In this document: in pieces, positions 50,177-58,811 of the stretch
Layout: the number at the start of each line of letters is the position of its first letter
How positions within the stretch are numbered: position 1 is the first letter of the stretch
NCBI GenBank assembly: GCA_038532735.1
Contig: JBCBAC010000002.1
Span: 1-64,000, forward strand
Source: JAHTBL01 sp038532735
GTDB lineage: Bacteria > Pseudomonadota > Alphaproteobacteria > Rhodobacterales > Rhodobacteraceae
Direction: 5' to 3'
Length of the DNA stretch: 64,000 bases
Notes under the pieces: generated by a model
What the model saw: the letters and a program-made list of their open reading frames with translations, nothing else
Told to the model about the DNA's origin: nothing
The model's database searches: none
Made by a program: the position numbers and the translations under genes

Positions 50177-52567
50177 ATGACCGCGCTGCCCATCGACGAC
50201 GCCATGCCCGATCTGATCGACGCCTTAGCGCGGTCGCGCTGCGCTGTGCTGCAAGCGCCCCCCGGTGCAGGCAAGACGACGCGAGTGCCTTTGGCGATAC
50301 TGGAGGCCGGGCTTTGTGAAGGCCGGATTCTAATGCTGGAGCCACGCCGCCTGGCCGCGCGCGCAGCGGCGGAGCGGATGGCGCAGACGCTGGGGGAGCG
50401 TGTGGGCGAGACGGTGGGCTACCGGATGCGCGGAGAGGCGAAGGTCTCTAGAACCACCCGTATTGAGGTCGTAACCGAAGGCATCCTGACAAGAATGATC
50501 CAGAGCGATCCGTCGCTGGACGGCATCGACGCAGTAATCTTTGACGAGTTTCACGAGCGGTCCCTCAATGCGGATCTGGGGCTGGCCTTGGTCTGGGAAG
50601 TGCGCGGTGCGCTGCGCGAAGATTTGGTAGTGTTGGTCATGTCGGCGACGCTGGATGCGGAACCGGTCGCGGCGATGATGGACGCGCCGATTGTGACGTC
50701 TGAGGGTCGCAGCTACCCGGTAGAGGCGCGCTGGCTCGAGCGGCCCGTGGGCAAGGCGGTGCGGTATGAAGCGGCGGTCGCCGGGTTGATCGAACAGGCG
50801 GTGGCCGAGACGGAAGGCGGCGTTCTGGTGTTTCTACCCGGGGAGGGCGAAATCCGGCGGGTGGAGGCGGCGTTGCGCTTGCCCGTTTGCGATGTGCGGC
50901 CTTTGTTCGGGGCGATGGACTTTAAGGCCCAACGCGCAGCTATTGGGCCGTCAGAGCGGCGCAAAGTGGTGCTGGCCACGTCGATTGCGGAGACGTCGCT
51001 AACCATTCCAGACATCCGCGTCGTGGTCGATGGCGGTCGCGCGCGGCGGGCGCGGTTTGATCCGAACTCCGGCATGTCGCGGCTGGTAACAGAGCGCGTG
51101 ACCAAGGCCGAGGCCGTGCAACGCGCCGGCCGCGCGGGGCGGGTGGCGGAGGGGGTCTGTTACAAGCTCTGGACCAAAGGCGAGGACGGCGGCTTGCTGG
51201 CCTTTCCTCCGGCGGAGATTGAGGCAGCGGACCTCACTGGGCTGGTGCTGGAGCTGGCTTTGTGGGGGGCCGCGCCGGACGATCTGGCCTTCCTGACCCC
51301 ACCGCCGGAGCGCGCCTTTGAGGAAGCGCAGGCGCTGTTGCAGTTGCTGGGCGCGCTGGACACCGACGGACGGATCACCGAACACGGGCGCGCTTTGGCG
51401 GCGCTCCCATTGCATCCGCGGCCGGGCCATATGCTGACCTGCGCGGGCAAGGACGCCGCGGTTCTTGCAGCGCTTCTGGCAGAACGCGACCCGCTGCGCA
51501 GCCGGTCGTCGGACCTGATGGCGCGAATGAAGGCGGTGGCCTCTCCACCCGCCGACGCCAATCGCGGTGTCATCGAACGGGTCCGCGCCGAGGCGAAACG
51601 GCTGGCACGCATGGCCCCGGAGAGCACCGGGCTGGAAGTAGCCGAGATGGCCGCCCTCGCCTACCCCGACCGGATCGGGATGCGGCGCAAAGGCGACGCG
51701 CCGCGCTACCTGCTGTCGGGCGGAAAGGGCGCGTTTTTTGACGATGCCGATCCGCTGGCACGGCAAAGGTTGATCGTCGCCACCGATCTGGACGGCGACG
51801 CGCGGGAGGCGCGGATTCGGCAGGCAGTGGCGATTTCGGAAAGCGCTGTGCGCGGGCTTTTTGGCGGGCGGATCGAGGTTGAGAAGATGTGCCACTGGTC
51901 CAAACGCGAGCGTCGAGTCGTGGCCCGCGTTCAGGAAAAATTGGGCGCCATCGCGCTGAGCGATCAGCTTTGGAGAGACGCCAGTGAAGACGATATCGCC
52001 CGCGCAATGCTGGACGGAGTGCGCGATCTGGGGTTGGTGTGGACGGACGCCGCGCGCCGCTTTCAGGCGCGGGCGGCTTCGCTGGTCGATCTGCCGGACT
52101 TGTCAGAACCAGCGCTGATGGAAACGTTGGAGGAGTGGCTGCTGCCGCATCTCGCAGGCGTCAAGACAGAGGCGCAGTGGCGCGCGTTTAATATGCTGCC
52201 CGCTTTGCGCGCGATCCTAGACTGGGATCAGACGCAACGCCTTGACCGCGCAGCGCCTGCAGCGTTTGAGACCCCCTTGGGTCGCAAAGTGCCGATTGAT
52301 TACAGCGGCGCGGCTCCGGAAATCTCACTGAGATTGCAGGAAATGTTCGGCGTGACAAGGCACCCGGTCGTAGGCGACCAGCCTTTGCGAGTCACACTGC
52401 TTTCACCTGCCGGGCGGCCTTTGCAAACGACGATGGATATCCCCGGCTTTTGGGCCTCAAGCTACGCCGATGTGCGCAAGGATATGCGGGGACGCTACCC
52501 AAGACATCCTTGGCCCGAAGACCCGACGCAGGCCGATCCCACGCTGCGCGCCAAGCGCCGCAGCTAG
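50177..52567 (+). CDS. hrpB: ATP-dependent helicase HrpB
   Basis: The 796-residue DExH helicase has motif I APPGAGKTT, motif II DEFHERS, motif III MSATLDAE and motif VI QRAGRAGR, then the HrpB C-terminal domain ending WPEDPTQADPTL. Its biological role is not firmly known. The start MTALPIDDAMPD is chosen over 50126. Its stop overlaps that of argF by 4 bases on the other strand. Confidence 0.95.
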   Translation: MTALPIDDAMPDLIDALARSRCAVLQAPPGAGKTTRVPLAILEAGLCEGRILMLEPRRLAARAAAERMAQTLGERVGETVGYRMRGEAKVSRTTRIEVVTEGILTRMIQSDPSLDGIDAVIFDEFHERSLNADLGLALVWEVRGALREDLVVLVMSATLDAEPVAAMMDAPIVTSEGRSYPVEARWLERPVGKAVRYEAAVAGLIEQAVAETEGGVLVFLPGEGEIRRVEAALRLPVCDVRPLFGAMDFKAQRAAIGPSERRKVVLATSIAETSLTIPDIRVVVDGGRARRARFDPNSGMSRLVTERVTKAEAVQRAGRAGRVAEGVCYKLWTKGEDGGLLAFPPAEIEAADLTGLVLELALWGAAPDDLAFLTPPPERAFEEAQALLQLLGALDTDGRITEHGRALAALPLHPRPGHMLTCAGKDAAVLAALLAERDPLRSRSSDLMARMKAVASPPADANRGVIERVRAEAKRLARMAPESTGLEVAEMAALAYPDRIGMRRKGDAPRYLLSGGKGAFFDDADPLARQRLIVATDLDGDAREARIRQAVAISESAVRGLFGGRIEVEKMCHWSKRERRVVARVQEKLGAIALSDQLWRDASEDDIARAMLDGVRDLGLVWTDAARRFQARAASLVDLPDLSEPALMETLEEWLLPHLAGVKTEAQWRAFNMLPALRAILDWDQTQRLDRAAPAAFETPLGRKVPIDYSGAAPEISLRLQEMFGVTRHPVVGDQPLRVTLLSPAGRPLQTTMDIPGFWASSYADVRKDMRGRYPRHPWPEDPTQADPTLRAKRRS

Positions 52568-53490
52568 ACGCCCAGGCACCAGCGCATAATGGCTTTTTGC
52601 GCGTGCAGACGGTTCTCGGCCTCGTCGAAGATCACTGAGTTGGGGCCATCCATCACGGCGCTTGTCGCCTCTTCCTCGCGATGCGCAGGCAGGCAATGCA
52701 TGAAAAGCGCGTCCGGTTTGGCGTGGGACATCAGCTCTTCATTGACCTGATAGGGGCGCAGCATGTTGTGGCGGCGCTCTTTCGCGGATTGCGCGTCATG
52801 CATCGAGACCCAGGTGTCGGCCACGACCAAATCGGCGCCCTCGACCGCTTTGGCCGGGTCGCGTTCAATCAGGATTTTGGAGCCTTTCGCGCGGGCCTCG
52901 TTCATGAAGACCTCTTCAGGGTCGAGCTGCGCAGGGCCAGTAAAGGTCAGATCAAAGCCGAACTGACCCGCGGCATGCAGGAAGCTGGCGCAGACGTTAT
53001 TGCCATCGCCCGTCCAGACGACTTTCTTGCCTTTGATCGGGCCGCGATGTTCCTCAAACGTGAGGATATCGGCCATGATCTGGCAAGGATGGGTGCGGTC
53101 GGTCAGCCCGTTGATAACGGGGACAGAGGCATAATCGGCCAGTTCAAGAAGCACAGCCTCGTCGAATGTGCGGATCATGATGAGATCGACATAGCGTGAG
53201 AGGACGCGTGCCGTGTCGGCGATCGTCTCCCCGTGCCCCAGCTGCATGTCAGAGCCAGAGAGCACCATCGTTTGCCCGCCCATTTGGCGCACGCCGACGT
53301 CAAAGGACACGCGGGTCCGGGTGGAGGGTTTCTCGAAAATCAGCGCAACCATGTGGCCTGCAAGCGGCTGCTCATCATCAGGCGCGCCTTTGGGGCGACC
53401 CTGACGGGCGGTTTTCATTGCGCCTGCGTGATCGATCATCTTCCGCAGGTCTGCGGGGTCGGTTTTGTGGATATCAAGAAAATGGGTCAT
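52564..53490 (-). CDS. argF: Ornithine carbamoyltransferase
   Basis: The 308-residue enzyme makes citrulline from ornithine and carbamoyl phosphate. It has the carbamoyl-phosphate loop STRTRVSFD, the HPCQIMAD segment and the HCLPAHR motif near the end. It follows argD by 78 bases that hold a repeat hairpin. argD-argF form a short arginine operon. Confidence 0.97.
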   Translation of the reverse strand: MTHFLDIHKTDPADLRKMIDHAGAMKTARQGRPKGAPDDEQPLAGHMVALIFEKPSTRTRVSFDVGVRQMGGQTMVLSGSDMQLGHGETIADTARVLSRYVDLIMIRTFDEAVLLELADYASVPVINGLTDRTHPCQIMADILTFEEHRGPIKGKKVVWTGDGNNVCASFLHAAGQFGFDLTFTGPAQLDPEEVFMNEARAKGSKILIERDPAKAVEGADLVVADTWVSMHDAQSAKERRHNMLRPYQVNEELMSHAKPDALFMHCLPAHREEEATSAVMDGPNSVIFDEAENRLHAQKAIMRWCLGV

Positions 53491-53515
53491 GTTGAACGTC
53501 GCTTTGATGAGCGAA

Positions 53516-53566
53516 GGCCGGGGGCGCTGCCCCCGGACCCCCGGGATATTTTTGCAAAGATGAAAG
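53516..53566. repeat. Roseobacter-type extragenic element between argD and argF
   Basis: CCGGGGGC and GCCCCCGG form an 8-bp stem (53518-53525 with 53529-53536) and are followed by ACCCCCGGGATATTTTTGC and AAAGATGAAAG. From memory, near-identical stretches are common between genes in Rhodobacterales genomes. It lies in the argD-argF transcript. Confidence 0.65.
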
Positions 53567-53568
53567 GG

Positions 53569-54750
53569 CTATGCGGCCTCGGCTGAGAGAGAGCTTGCAG
53601 CTTTGTCGAGGCGGGTTGTGGCCTCTGCGATCTCGTCATCGGTGATGGTCAGCGCGGGCAGCAGACGGACGACATTGTCGGCAGCGGGCACGGTCAGCAG
53701 CCCTTCGCCATAGCCTGCTTGCACAAGGTCGATATTGCTGGCCTTGCATTTCAGCCCCAGCATCAGGCCTTGGCCGCGCACGCCGTCAAAGACATCGGGA
53801 TGGGCAGCGATGAGGCCTTCGAGCTTTTGGCGCAGCAGACCTGCCTTCCGGTTAACCTCGTCGAGGAAGGCGGGTTCCGACACGATCTTGAGCACGGCAT
53901 TGCCTACAGCGCAGCCCAGCGGGTTGCCGCCATAGGTGGAACCGTGGGTGCCTGCGGTCATGCCGCTTGCGGCCTCCTCACTGGCCAAAACGACGCCCAG
54001 CGGGAAGCCACCGCCGATGCCTTTGGCGACCATCATGATGTCGGGCGCGATCCCGGCCCATTCATGGGCGAAGAGCTTGCCGGTGCGCGCGACGCCGCAT
54101 TGCACCTCGTCGAAGATCAGGAGCGTCCCGGTCTCGTCACATAAATCACGCAGGCCTTTGAGGCATTGGTCCGGGATCGGGCGGATGCCGCCTTCGCCTT
54201 GGACGGGCTCAATGAGGACGGCTGCCGTTGTGTCGGTCAGGGCGGCACGCAACGCATCGTGATCGCCGAACGGCAGATGGGTGAAACCGGGCAAAAGCGG
54301 GCCGAAGCCTTTGGTCATTTTCTCGGACCCCGCCGCGGCGATCCCAGCGGAGGAGCGGCCGTGAAAGGAACCCTCGAATGTGATGATCTCGGTCCGGTCG
54401 GGCTGGCCTTTCTCATACCAGTATTTGCGGGCCATTTTGACGGCCAGCTCGCAGCTTTCCGTCCCTGAGTTGGTGAAAAAGACCGTATCGGCAAAGGTAT
54501 GCTCGACCAGTTGATCCGCGAGCTCTTGCTGCTGGGGGATCTGGTAGAGGTTGGAGACATGCCAAAGCTGGCTGGCCTGGGTGTTGATCGCCTCCACCAG
54601 CGCGGGATGGGCATGGCCCAGCGCGTTGACTGCAATGCCAGCCCCGAGGTCCAGAAAACGTCGCCCGTCCGCCTCGATCAGCCAGGAGCCTTCGCCTTTG
54701 ACGAAAGACAAAGGGGCGCGATTATAGGTCGGCAGAACGGACGGGATCAT
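53569..54750 (-). CDS. argD: Acetylornithine aminotransferase
   Basis: The 393-residue PLP enzyme of subgroup II has GAGIAVNALGHAHP, FTNSGTESCELAVKMARKY, FDEVQCGVARTG and the PLP lysine in MMVAKGIGGGFPLG. It converts N-acetylglutamate semialdehyde to N-acetylornithine. The start MIPSVLPTYN at 54750 is chosen, with GATAAGGA 9 bases upstream. An arginine-rich small ORF with a promoter lies 116 bases ahead on the same strand. Confidence 0.95.
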   Translation of the reverse strand: MIPSVLPTYNRAPLSFVKGEGSWLIEADGRRFLDLGAGIAVNALGHAHPALVEAINTQASQLWHVSNLYQIPQQQELADQLVEHTFADTVFFTNSGTESCELAVKMARKYWYEKGQPDRTEIITFEGSFHGRSSAGIAAAGSEKMTKGFGPLLPGFTHLPFGDHDALRAALTDTTAAVLIEPVQGEGGIRPIPDQCLKGLRDLCDETGTLLIFDEVQCGVARTGKLFAHEWAGIAPDIMMVAKGIGGGFPLGVVLASEEAASGMTAGTHGSTYGGNPLGCAVGNAVLKIVSEPAFLDEVNRKAGLLRQKLEGLIAAHPDVFDGVRGQGLMLGLKCKASNIDLVQAGYGEGLLTVPAADNVVRLLPALTITDDEIAEATTRLDKAASSLSAEAA

Positions 54751-54865
54751 GTCAGCGGTCCTTATCAATAAGAAGGCCTGTTGGTGCCGTAGGGGCAAGG
54801 CCAAGTCAACGATTTTGAGAGGGGTGCGCCAAGGCGCGGAGATGAAACGAAAGACGGGCGGCGCG

Positions 54866-54907
54866 TTAACGTCGGCGTCGGGTCACGATATGTGTGCGGT
54901 TCATCAT
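54866..54907 (-). CDS. Candidate arginine-rich leader peptide of argDF
   Basis: A 13-codon ORF reads MMNRTHIVTRRRR and stops with TAA. Its last four codons are arginine (CGA CGC CGA CGT). It lies 115 bases upstream of argD on the same strand, and a promoter ends just before its start. This is the arrangement of ribosome-mediated attenuation, where low charged Arg-tRNA stalls the ribosome. GCGCC/GGCGC pairs further on could form alternative stems, but I do not see a classic terminator. Confidence 0.5.
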   Translation of the reverse strand: MMNRTHIVTRRRR

Positions 54908-54913
54908 GGGCGG

Positions 54914-54943
54914 GTCATAGCGGGGGCAAGGGGCGTTTGCCAA
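54914..54943 (-). promoter_or_regulatory. Candidate promoter of the argD leader
   Basis: On the minus strand, TTGGCA (54943-54938) and TATGAC (54919-54914) are 18 bases apart, a usable -35/-10 pair. Transcription would start at or next to the leader ATG, so the leader could be translated without a Shine-Dalgarno. Confidence 0.4.
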
Positions 54944-54971
54944 GCGTTTATTTCGGGCGTATGCGCGGGAC

Positions 54972-55856
54972 ATGGAGCATGCCATCCCCCAGAACCGCCC
55001 ACTTGCCATTGCGCTGATGCTGTTGGCTGCGGTTTTCATTGCGGGCACGACCCTGATTGCAAAGATGCTGGGCGGGGACCAGTTTGGCGCGCCGCTGCAC
55101 CCGTTGCAGATCACCCATGGGCGGTTCATCTTTGCGCTGCTCGCGCTGGGTTGTGCGGCTGCTGTTCTGCGCCCGCGCTTTGGCAAAATCCACTGGCGGC
55201 TGCACCTGATGCGTACGACCTGCGGTGCAGGCGGCGTCACGCTGATGTTTGCCTCTGTTGCGTTCATTCCGCTGGCGGCGGCGACGGCGATCAGCTTTCT
55301 CAACCCCGTCTTCGCGATGATTTTTGCGATCTTTCTGCTGGGTGAGAAGGTTGGTCGCGTGCGGTGGTCTGCGGCGGCGATTGCCTTGGCGGGCATGTTG
55401 CTCCTGTTGCGCCCCCTGCCCGGCGATTTTGAGCCCGCCGCTTTGCTGGCGCTCGGGGCCGCCATTGTGCTGGGGTTGGAGGTGATCTTCATCAAGCGGC
55501 TCAGCGGTGTGGAAGGCCCGTTTCAAATCCTGCTGGTGAACAACTGCATTGGCGTCGTTCTCTCAACGCTTGCGGTGCTGGCGGTCTGGCAAGCGCCGAC
55601 GCTGGCGCAATGGGGCTTGTTGGCGGCCCTTGGCACGATGATGGCCGGCGCACAGACCTGTTTTGTGAACGCCATGAAACGCGCCGAGGCGAGCTTTGTG
55701 GTGCCCTTCAGCTATGCCACGCTGGTGGTCGCAGGCCTTTATGATTTCGCGTTTTTCCGGATCGTGCCAGATACGGTTGCTCTGATCGGCATGGCGACGA
55801 TCCTGTGCGGGGCGGGTCTGCTCGCGTGGCGGGAGGCGCGGCTGAAAGAAGGCTAG
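54972..55856 (+). CDS. DMT-family (EamA) transporter
   Basis: The 294-residue protein has ten spans in two EamA repeats, with the family segments FINPVFA-like SFLNPVFAMIFAIFLLGEKV and FSYATLVVAGLYDF. It probably exports a metabolite. It is the second DMT protein of the window (the other at 7750). It overlaps the convergent ABC permease gene by 4 bases. Confidence 0.85.
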   Translation: MEHAIPQNRPLAIALMLLAAVFIAGTTLIAKMLGGDQFGAPLHPLQITHGRFIFALLALGCAAAVLRPRFGKIHWRLHLMRTTCGAGGVTLMFASVAFIPLAAATAISFLNPVFAMIFAIFLLGEKVGRVRWSAAAIALAGMLLLLRPLPGDFEPAALLALGAAIVLGLEVIFIKRLSGVEGPFQILLVNNCIGVVLSTLAVLAVWQAPTLAQWGLLAALGTMMAGAQTCFVNAMKRAEASFVVPFSYATLVVAGLYDFAFFRIVPDTVALIGMATILCGAGLLAWREARLKEG

Positions 55857-56656
55857 CTCTTGATCCGGTAGCCCGATTTAAACCAGCGCCAGCAGATAAA
55901 CAGCACAACGCCCGTGCTGAGCAGGCAGACAATCAGGCCGAACCACGGGTCACTGTCCGAGATGCCAAGCACCCCGTAGCGCGCGCCGTCGATCATATAG
56001 AACATCGGGTTCCAGTGGATCAGCGTCGCCAACACCGGAGGGATCGCATCGAGCGAATAAAACGTCCCCGACAGGAAGGCGAGCGGTGTGATAATGAAAT
56101 TCGTGATCGCGGCAAGTTGGTCGTATTTGCGCGCGAAAACCGAACAGATGATCCCAAGCCCGGCCATTGCGGCAGAGCCAATCAGTGCAAAGACCAAAAG
56201 CCAGACGGGATGGGCCACGGAGATGCCCAGGAACAGATACATGCCCAGCGCGATGGCGACTGAAACGAAAAGCCCACGGGCAATCCCGCCCGCCGTGTAG
56301 CCCATGACCAGCTCCAACGGTGAGAGCGGCGGCATGAGCATGTCGACAATATTGCCCTGGACCTTCGCGCTCACGATGGAGCTCGAGGTATTTGCAAACG
56401 CATTCTGGATAACGGTCATCATCAGCAAACCCGGCGCCACGAAAGTCACAAATGGCACGCCCATCACGTCGCCGCGTTGCGGACCAACGGCGAGAGCGAA
56501 AATCAGTAGAAAAAGGCCCGCAGTGACAAGCGGTGCGGCGAGGGTCTGTGCCCAGACATTCAGGAAGCGGCGAATCTCCCGCTCGGCCAGGGTCTTGGTG
56601 CCCAGCCAGTTCCACCGACCGAACCGCCGCGTGCCCATTTCCAGTTTTTCCGCCAT
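55853..56656 (-). CDS. ABC-2 type transporter permease
   Basis: The 267-residue protein has six spans, with the ABC-2 pattern FVAPGLLMMTVIQNAFANTS and PLAFLSGTFYSLDAIPP. This group exports drugs, polysaccharides or lipids. The ATPase that should pair with it is not within the window's neighbouring genes. A GGGGG site precedes ATG 56656. It is divergent from gcrA. Confidence 0.85.
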   Translation of the reverse strand: MAEKLEMGTRRFGRWNWLGTKTLAEREIRRFLNVWAQTLAAPLVTAGLFLLIFALAVGPQRGDVMGVPFVTFVAPGLLMMTVIQNAFANTSSSIVSAKVQGNIVDMLMPPLSPLELVMGYTAGGIARGLFVSVAIALGMYLFLGISVAHPVWLLVFALIGSAAMAGLGIICSVFARKYDQLAAITNFIITPLAFLSGTFYSLDAIPPVLATLIHWNPMFYMIDGARYGVLGISDSDPWFGLIVCLLSTGVVLFICWRWFKSGYRIKS

Positions 56657-56796
56657 ACTACCCCCGATACCAAAGCCTCGCGCTTGTAACCGATGCGCGC
56701 AGTGGCTAAAATAGTGGGGACGAGAATTTTCCAAGGCGGCCCTGCGCAGGAACTGCGCATCATCGAAGGGGCCGCTTTTCTGATAAAGGAACAACC

Positions 56797-57354
56797 ATGT
56801 CCTGGACCGACGAGCGCGTAGAAGTTCTTAAAAAGATGTGGGGCGAAGGCCAATCCGCCAGCCAGATCGCCAAGGAACTGGGCGGCGTCACCCGCAATGC
56901 GGTGATCGGTAAAGTGCATCGTCTGGGCTTGTCGAACCGCGCAGGCGGTGGCGGCGCAAAACCTGCGGCCAAGGAAAAGGCCGCGCCCAAAGCAAAGGCT
57001 GCACCGAAGCCTGCACCGAAACCGGATCTGAAAACCGAACCGGCGATTGAACAGAAATCCGCAATCCCGGCACGCAAGCAGATCATTCCGGCCGGCCAGC
57101 CTTTGCCCCCCCAGCCTTCCGCGAATGAGATCAGCCCAGAGGCGCTCGCCAAGGTGAACGAGGTCGAGAAGAAAGCGAAAAAGCTGTCGCTGATGGAACT
57201 GACAGAGCGGACCTGCAAATGGCCCGTGGGCGATCCTGCCACGGAGGATTTCTGGTTCTGTGGTTTGGCTGTGAAGCCCGGCAAGCCCTATTGCGAGGCC
57301 CATGTGGGTGTGGCGTTCCAGCCAATGTCTTCGCGCCGCGACCGTCGCCGCTGA
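56797..57354 (+). CDS. gcrA: GcrA cell-cycle regulator
   Basis: The 185-residue protein has the GcrA helix-turn-helix at the start (WTDERVEVLKKMWGEG and SASQIAKELGG), a proline/lysine/alanine linker and the conserved C-terminal CKWPVGDP and WFCGLAVKPGKPYCEAH segment. GcrA binds sigma-70 and promoters methylated by CcrM. Its presence places the organism in the alphaproteobacteria. AAAGGA precedes ATG. Two tandem terminators follow. Confidence 0.97.
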   Translation: MSWTDERVEVLKKMWGEGQSASQIAKELGGVTRNAVIGKVHRLGLSNRAGGGGAKPAAKEKAAPKAKAAPKPAPKPDLKTEPAIEQKSAIPARKQIIPAGQPLPPQPSANEISPEALAKVNEVEKKAKKLSLMELTERTCKWPVGDPATEDFWFCGLAVKPGKPYCEAHVGVAFQPMSSRRDRRR

Positions 57355-57361
57355 GCGGTCA

Positions 57362-57406
57362 AAAAGTCTTCAGAAGACTTTTCTCAAAACTCTTTTGAAG
57401 AGTTTT
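57362..57406. terminator. Two tandem terminators after gcrA
   Basis: AAAAGTCTT/AAGACTTTT (57362-57382) and AAAACTCTT/AAGAGTTTT (57386-57406) each have a 3-base loop with A-runs and T-runs on both sides. They serve gcrA and the convergent nuclease gene. Confidence 0.85.
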
Positions 57407-57414
57407 ATCCGCGC

Positions 57415-57825
57415 TCAGAAAGATACGCCGTAAAAGCTGCAATAGCCGTCTTCAACCATATGTTCGGAAAGCGTTGTCGCGTCCGTTCCGCGCTGACATT
57501 GGCCGAGAGTGCGTCCATAGCGGTCTGGTCCAAGGTCCGTGCAGCGTAGCACCTGCCCCGCAACCAGAGCCGCCATCGCCGTTTTCGCGCGGGCCCCCTC
57601 AGCGGTCCCAAGCTCAGCACAATCCAACGCAGCCAGACGGATCACGACAGCACCAATCTCAATCGTATCGCCATCGCGCACATGGGTCACAGGGCCTTCG
57701 ATCACAGAAACACCGGAGGGAGGTGCGCCGAATGTCAGGATGCCCCAGACGATTGCCAAGGCGACAAAGCCAAGTCCGACGGCGGTGACCCGGTCAGGAA
57801 ACCGGTCCTTAGCCCCGCGCCACAA
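57415..57825 (-). CDS. Membrane-anchored thermonuclease-like (SNase) protein
   Basis: The product (136 residues from a TTG start) has one span (VGLGFVALAIVWGILTF) and an SNase domain: VRDGDTIEIGAVVIRLAALD, then EGARAKTAMA and DRYGRTLGQC, which carry the calcium aspartates and the catalytic arginines. It should cut nucleic acids at the cell surface or in the periplasm. No ATG fits; the TTG at 57825 overlaps the DUF2927 gene by 17 bases and gives a positive N-terminus before the span. The start is uncertain. Confidence 0.75.
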   Translation of the reverse strand: MWRGAKDRFPDRVTAVGLGFVALAIVWGILTFGAPPSGVSVIEGPVTHVRDGDTIEIGAVVIRLAALDCAELGTAEGARAKTAMAALVAGQVLRCTDLGPDRYGRTLGQCQRGTDATTLSEHMVEDGYCSFYGVSF

Positions 57826-58729
57826 CCTGTGCTGCAATCTGCTTGAGCAGCGGCTCGGCCTGTTTGCGTGGCATGCCCGAGGTGAGCGCCGGGTGATAGA
57901 GCATCTGCAACAGGCGCTCATCATGTTTGGTCAGCAAACCAAATTCCTGATCATCGTTGAAGATCGACGGACGCGCATAATTGCAATCATTAGGCAGGCC
58001 CATGCCTTGAGCCAGTTCCTCTTGAATGCAGGCGGTGCGCATCATGTCAGGATGCTCGGCCCGCACAATCGCCACGACTGACTGATACCCGTTCTTGCGA
58101 TCTGGATAGGGCGACGCGATGACCATGCAGAAATGGTTGGGCTTCATCCGCTCAACCGCACGGATTGAAGAACTGCCAAGGTTCGGCACCATCTTGCGCA
58201 ATGTCGTGGCAAGCGATTTGCGCTCTGCATCGTTTACGACCAGCACATGAAAATTCGAGCCCTTGTTGGTCTGGGTCACCGGATGCCCGGTAATCCGCGA
58301 GAGCTTTTTCATGTAGGCGCCAATGGCACGGCTGTCTTTCATCCGCTGCTCCGGCGGGACAGAGGCCCCAAAGACCACGTTCATCCGCACCGGTACTTCC
58401 CAGCGCATCACCGGCTTGCGACTGCCAGAGCCGGACGCCCCGAGCGATCCGCCATATTCAGAGCGCAAGGCAATCTCAGCGAAGTCGCGGGCAAGACGGT
58501 GCGGGGTGGAGGGCGCATCTTTCAGCGTCAAATCCTGCCGCAGAAGCCCTGCATTGACCAAGCTGTCCTGCACGCGGGTGTAATATTGGCCAAGCGACAT
58601 GCCCTTTTCCATTCGGAACATCAGCTTTTTGGAATCGGCTGATACGGGCGCGGCGATGGCCGACACAAGTGAAGCGATCACAGACGCGATACAGCAGCGT
58701 TTGCGCAACGAAGCGGTGAATTTCGGCAC
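57809..58729 (-). CDS. DUF2927 secreted protein
   Basis: The 306-residue protein has a signal peptide (SVIASLVSAIAAPVSA) and the DUF2927 core with CIQEELAQGMGLPNDC and RPSIFNDDQEFGLLTKHDE. The core glutamates and histidines suggest a metal-dependent enzyme, possibly a peptidase-like fold, but this is not established. It overlaps the nuclease gene. The family is common in Rhodobacterales. Confidence 0.8.
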   Translation of the reverse strand: MPKFTASLRKRCCIASVIASLVSAIAAPVSADSKKLMFRMEKGMSLGQYYTRVQDSLVNAGLLRQDLTLKDAPSTPHRLARDFAEIALRSEYGGSLGASGSGSRKPVMRWEVPVRMNVVFGASVPPEQRMKDSRAIGAYMKKLSRITGHPVTQTNKGSNFHVLVVNDAERKSLATTLRKMVPNLGSSSIRAVERMKPNHFCMVIASPYPDRKNGYQSVVAIVRAEHPDMMRTACIQEELAQGMGLPNDCNYARPSIFNDDQEFGLLTKHDERLLQMLYHPALTSGMPRKQAEPLLKQIAAQVVARG

Positions 58730-58811
58730 TACAGATTCCCCAAATTGCAGCAGGCACAGGCGTTACGATAACGAGCGTATCGACAGTTTGGCAAATAAAA
58801 CGTCATGTCAC

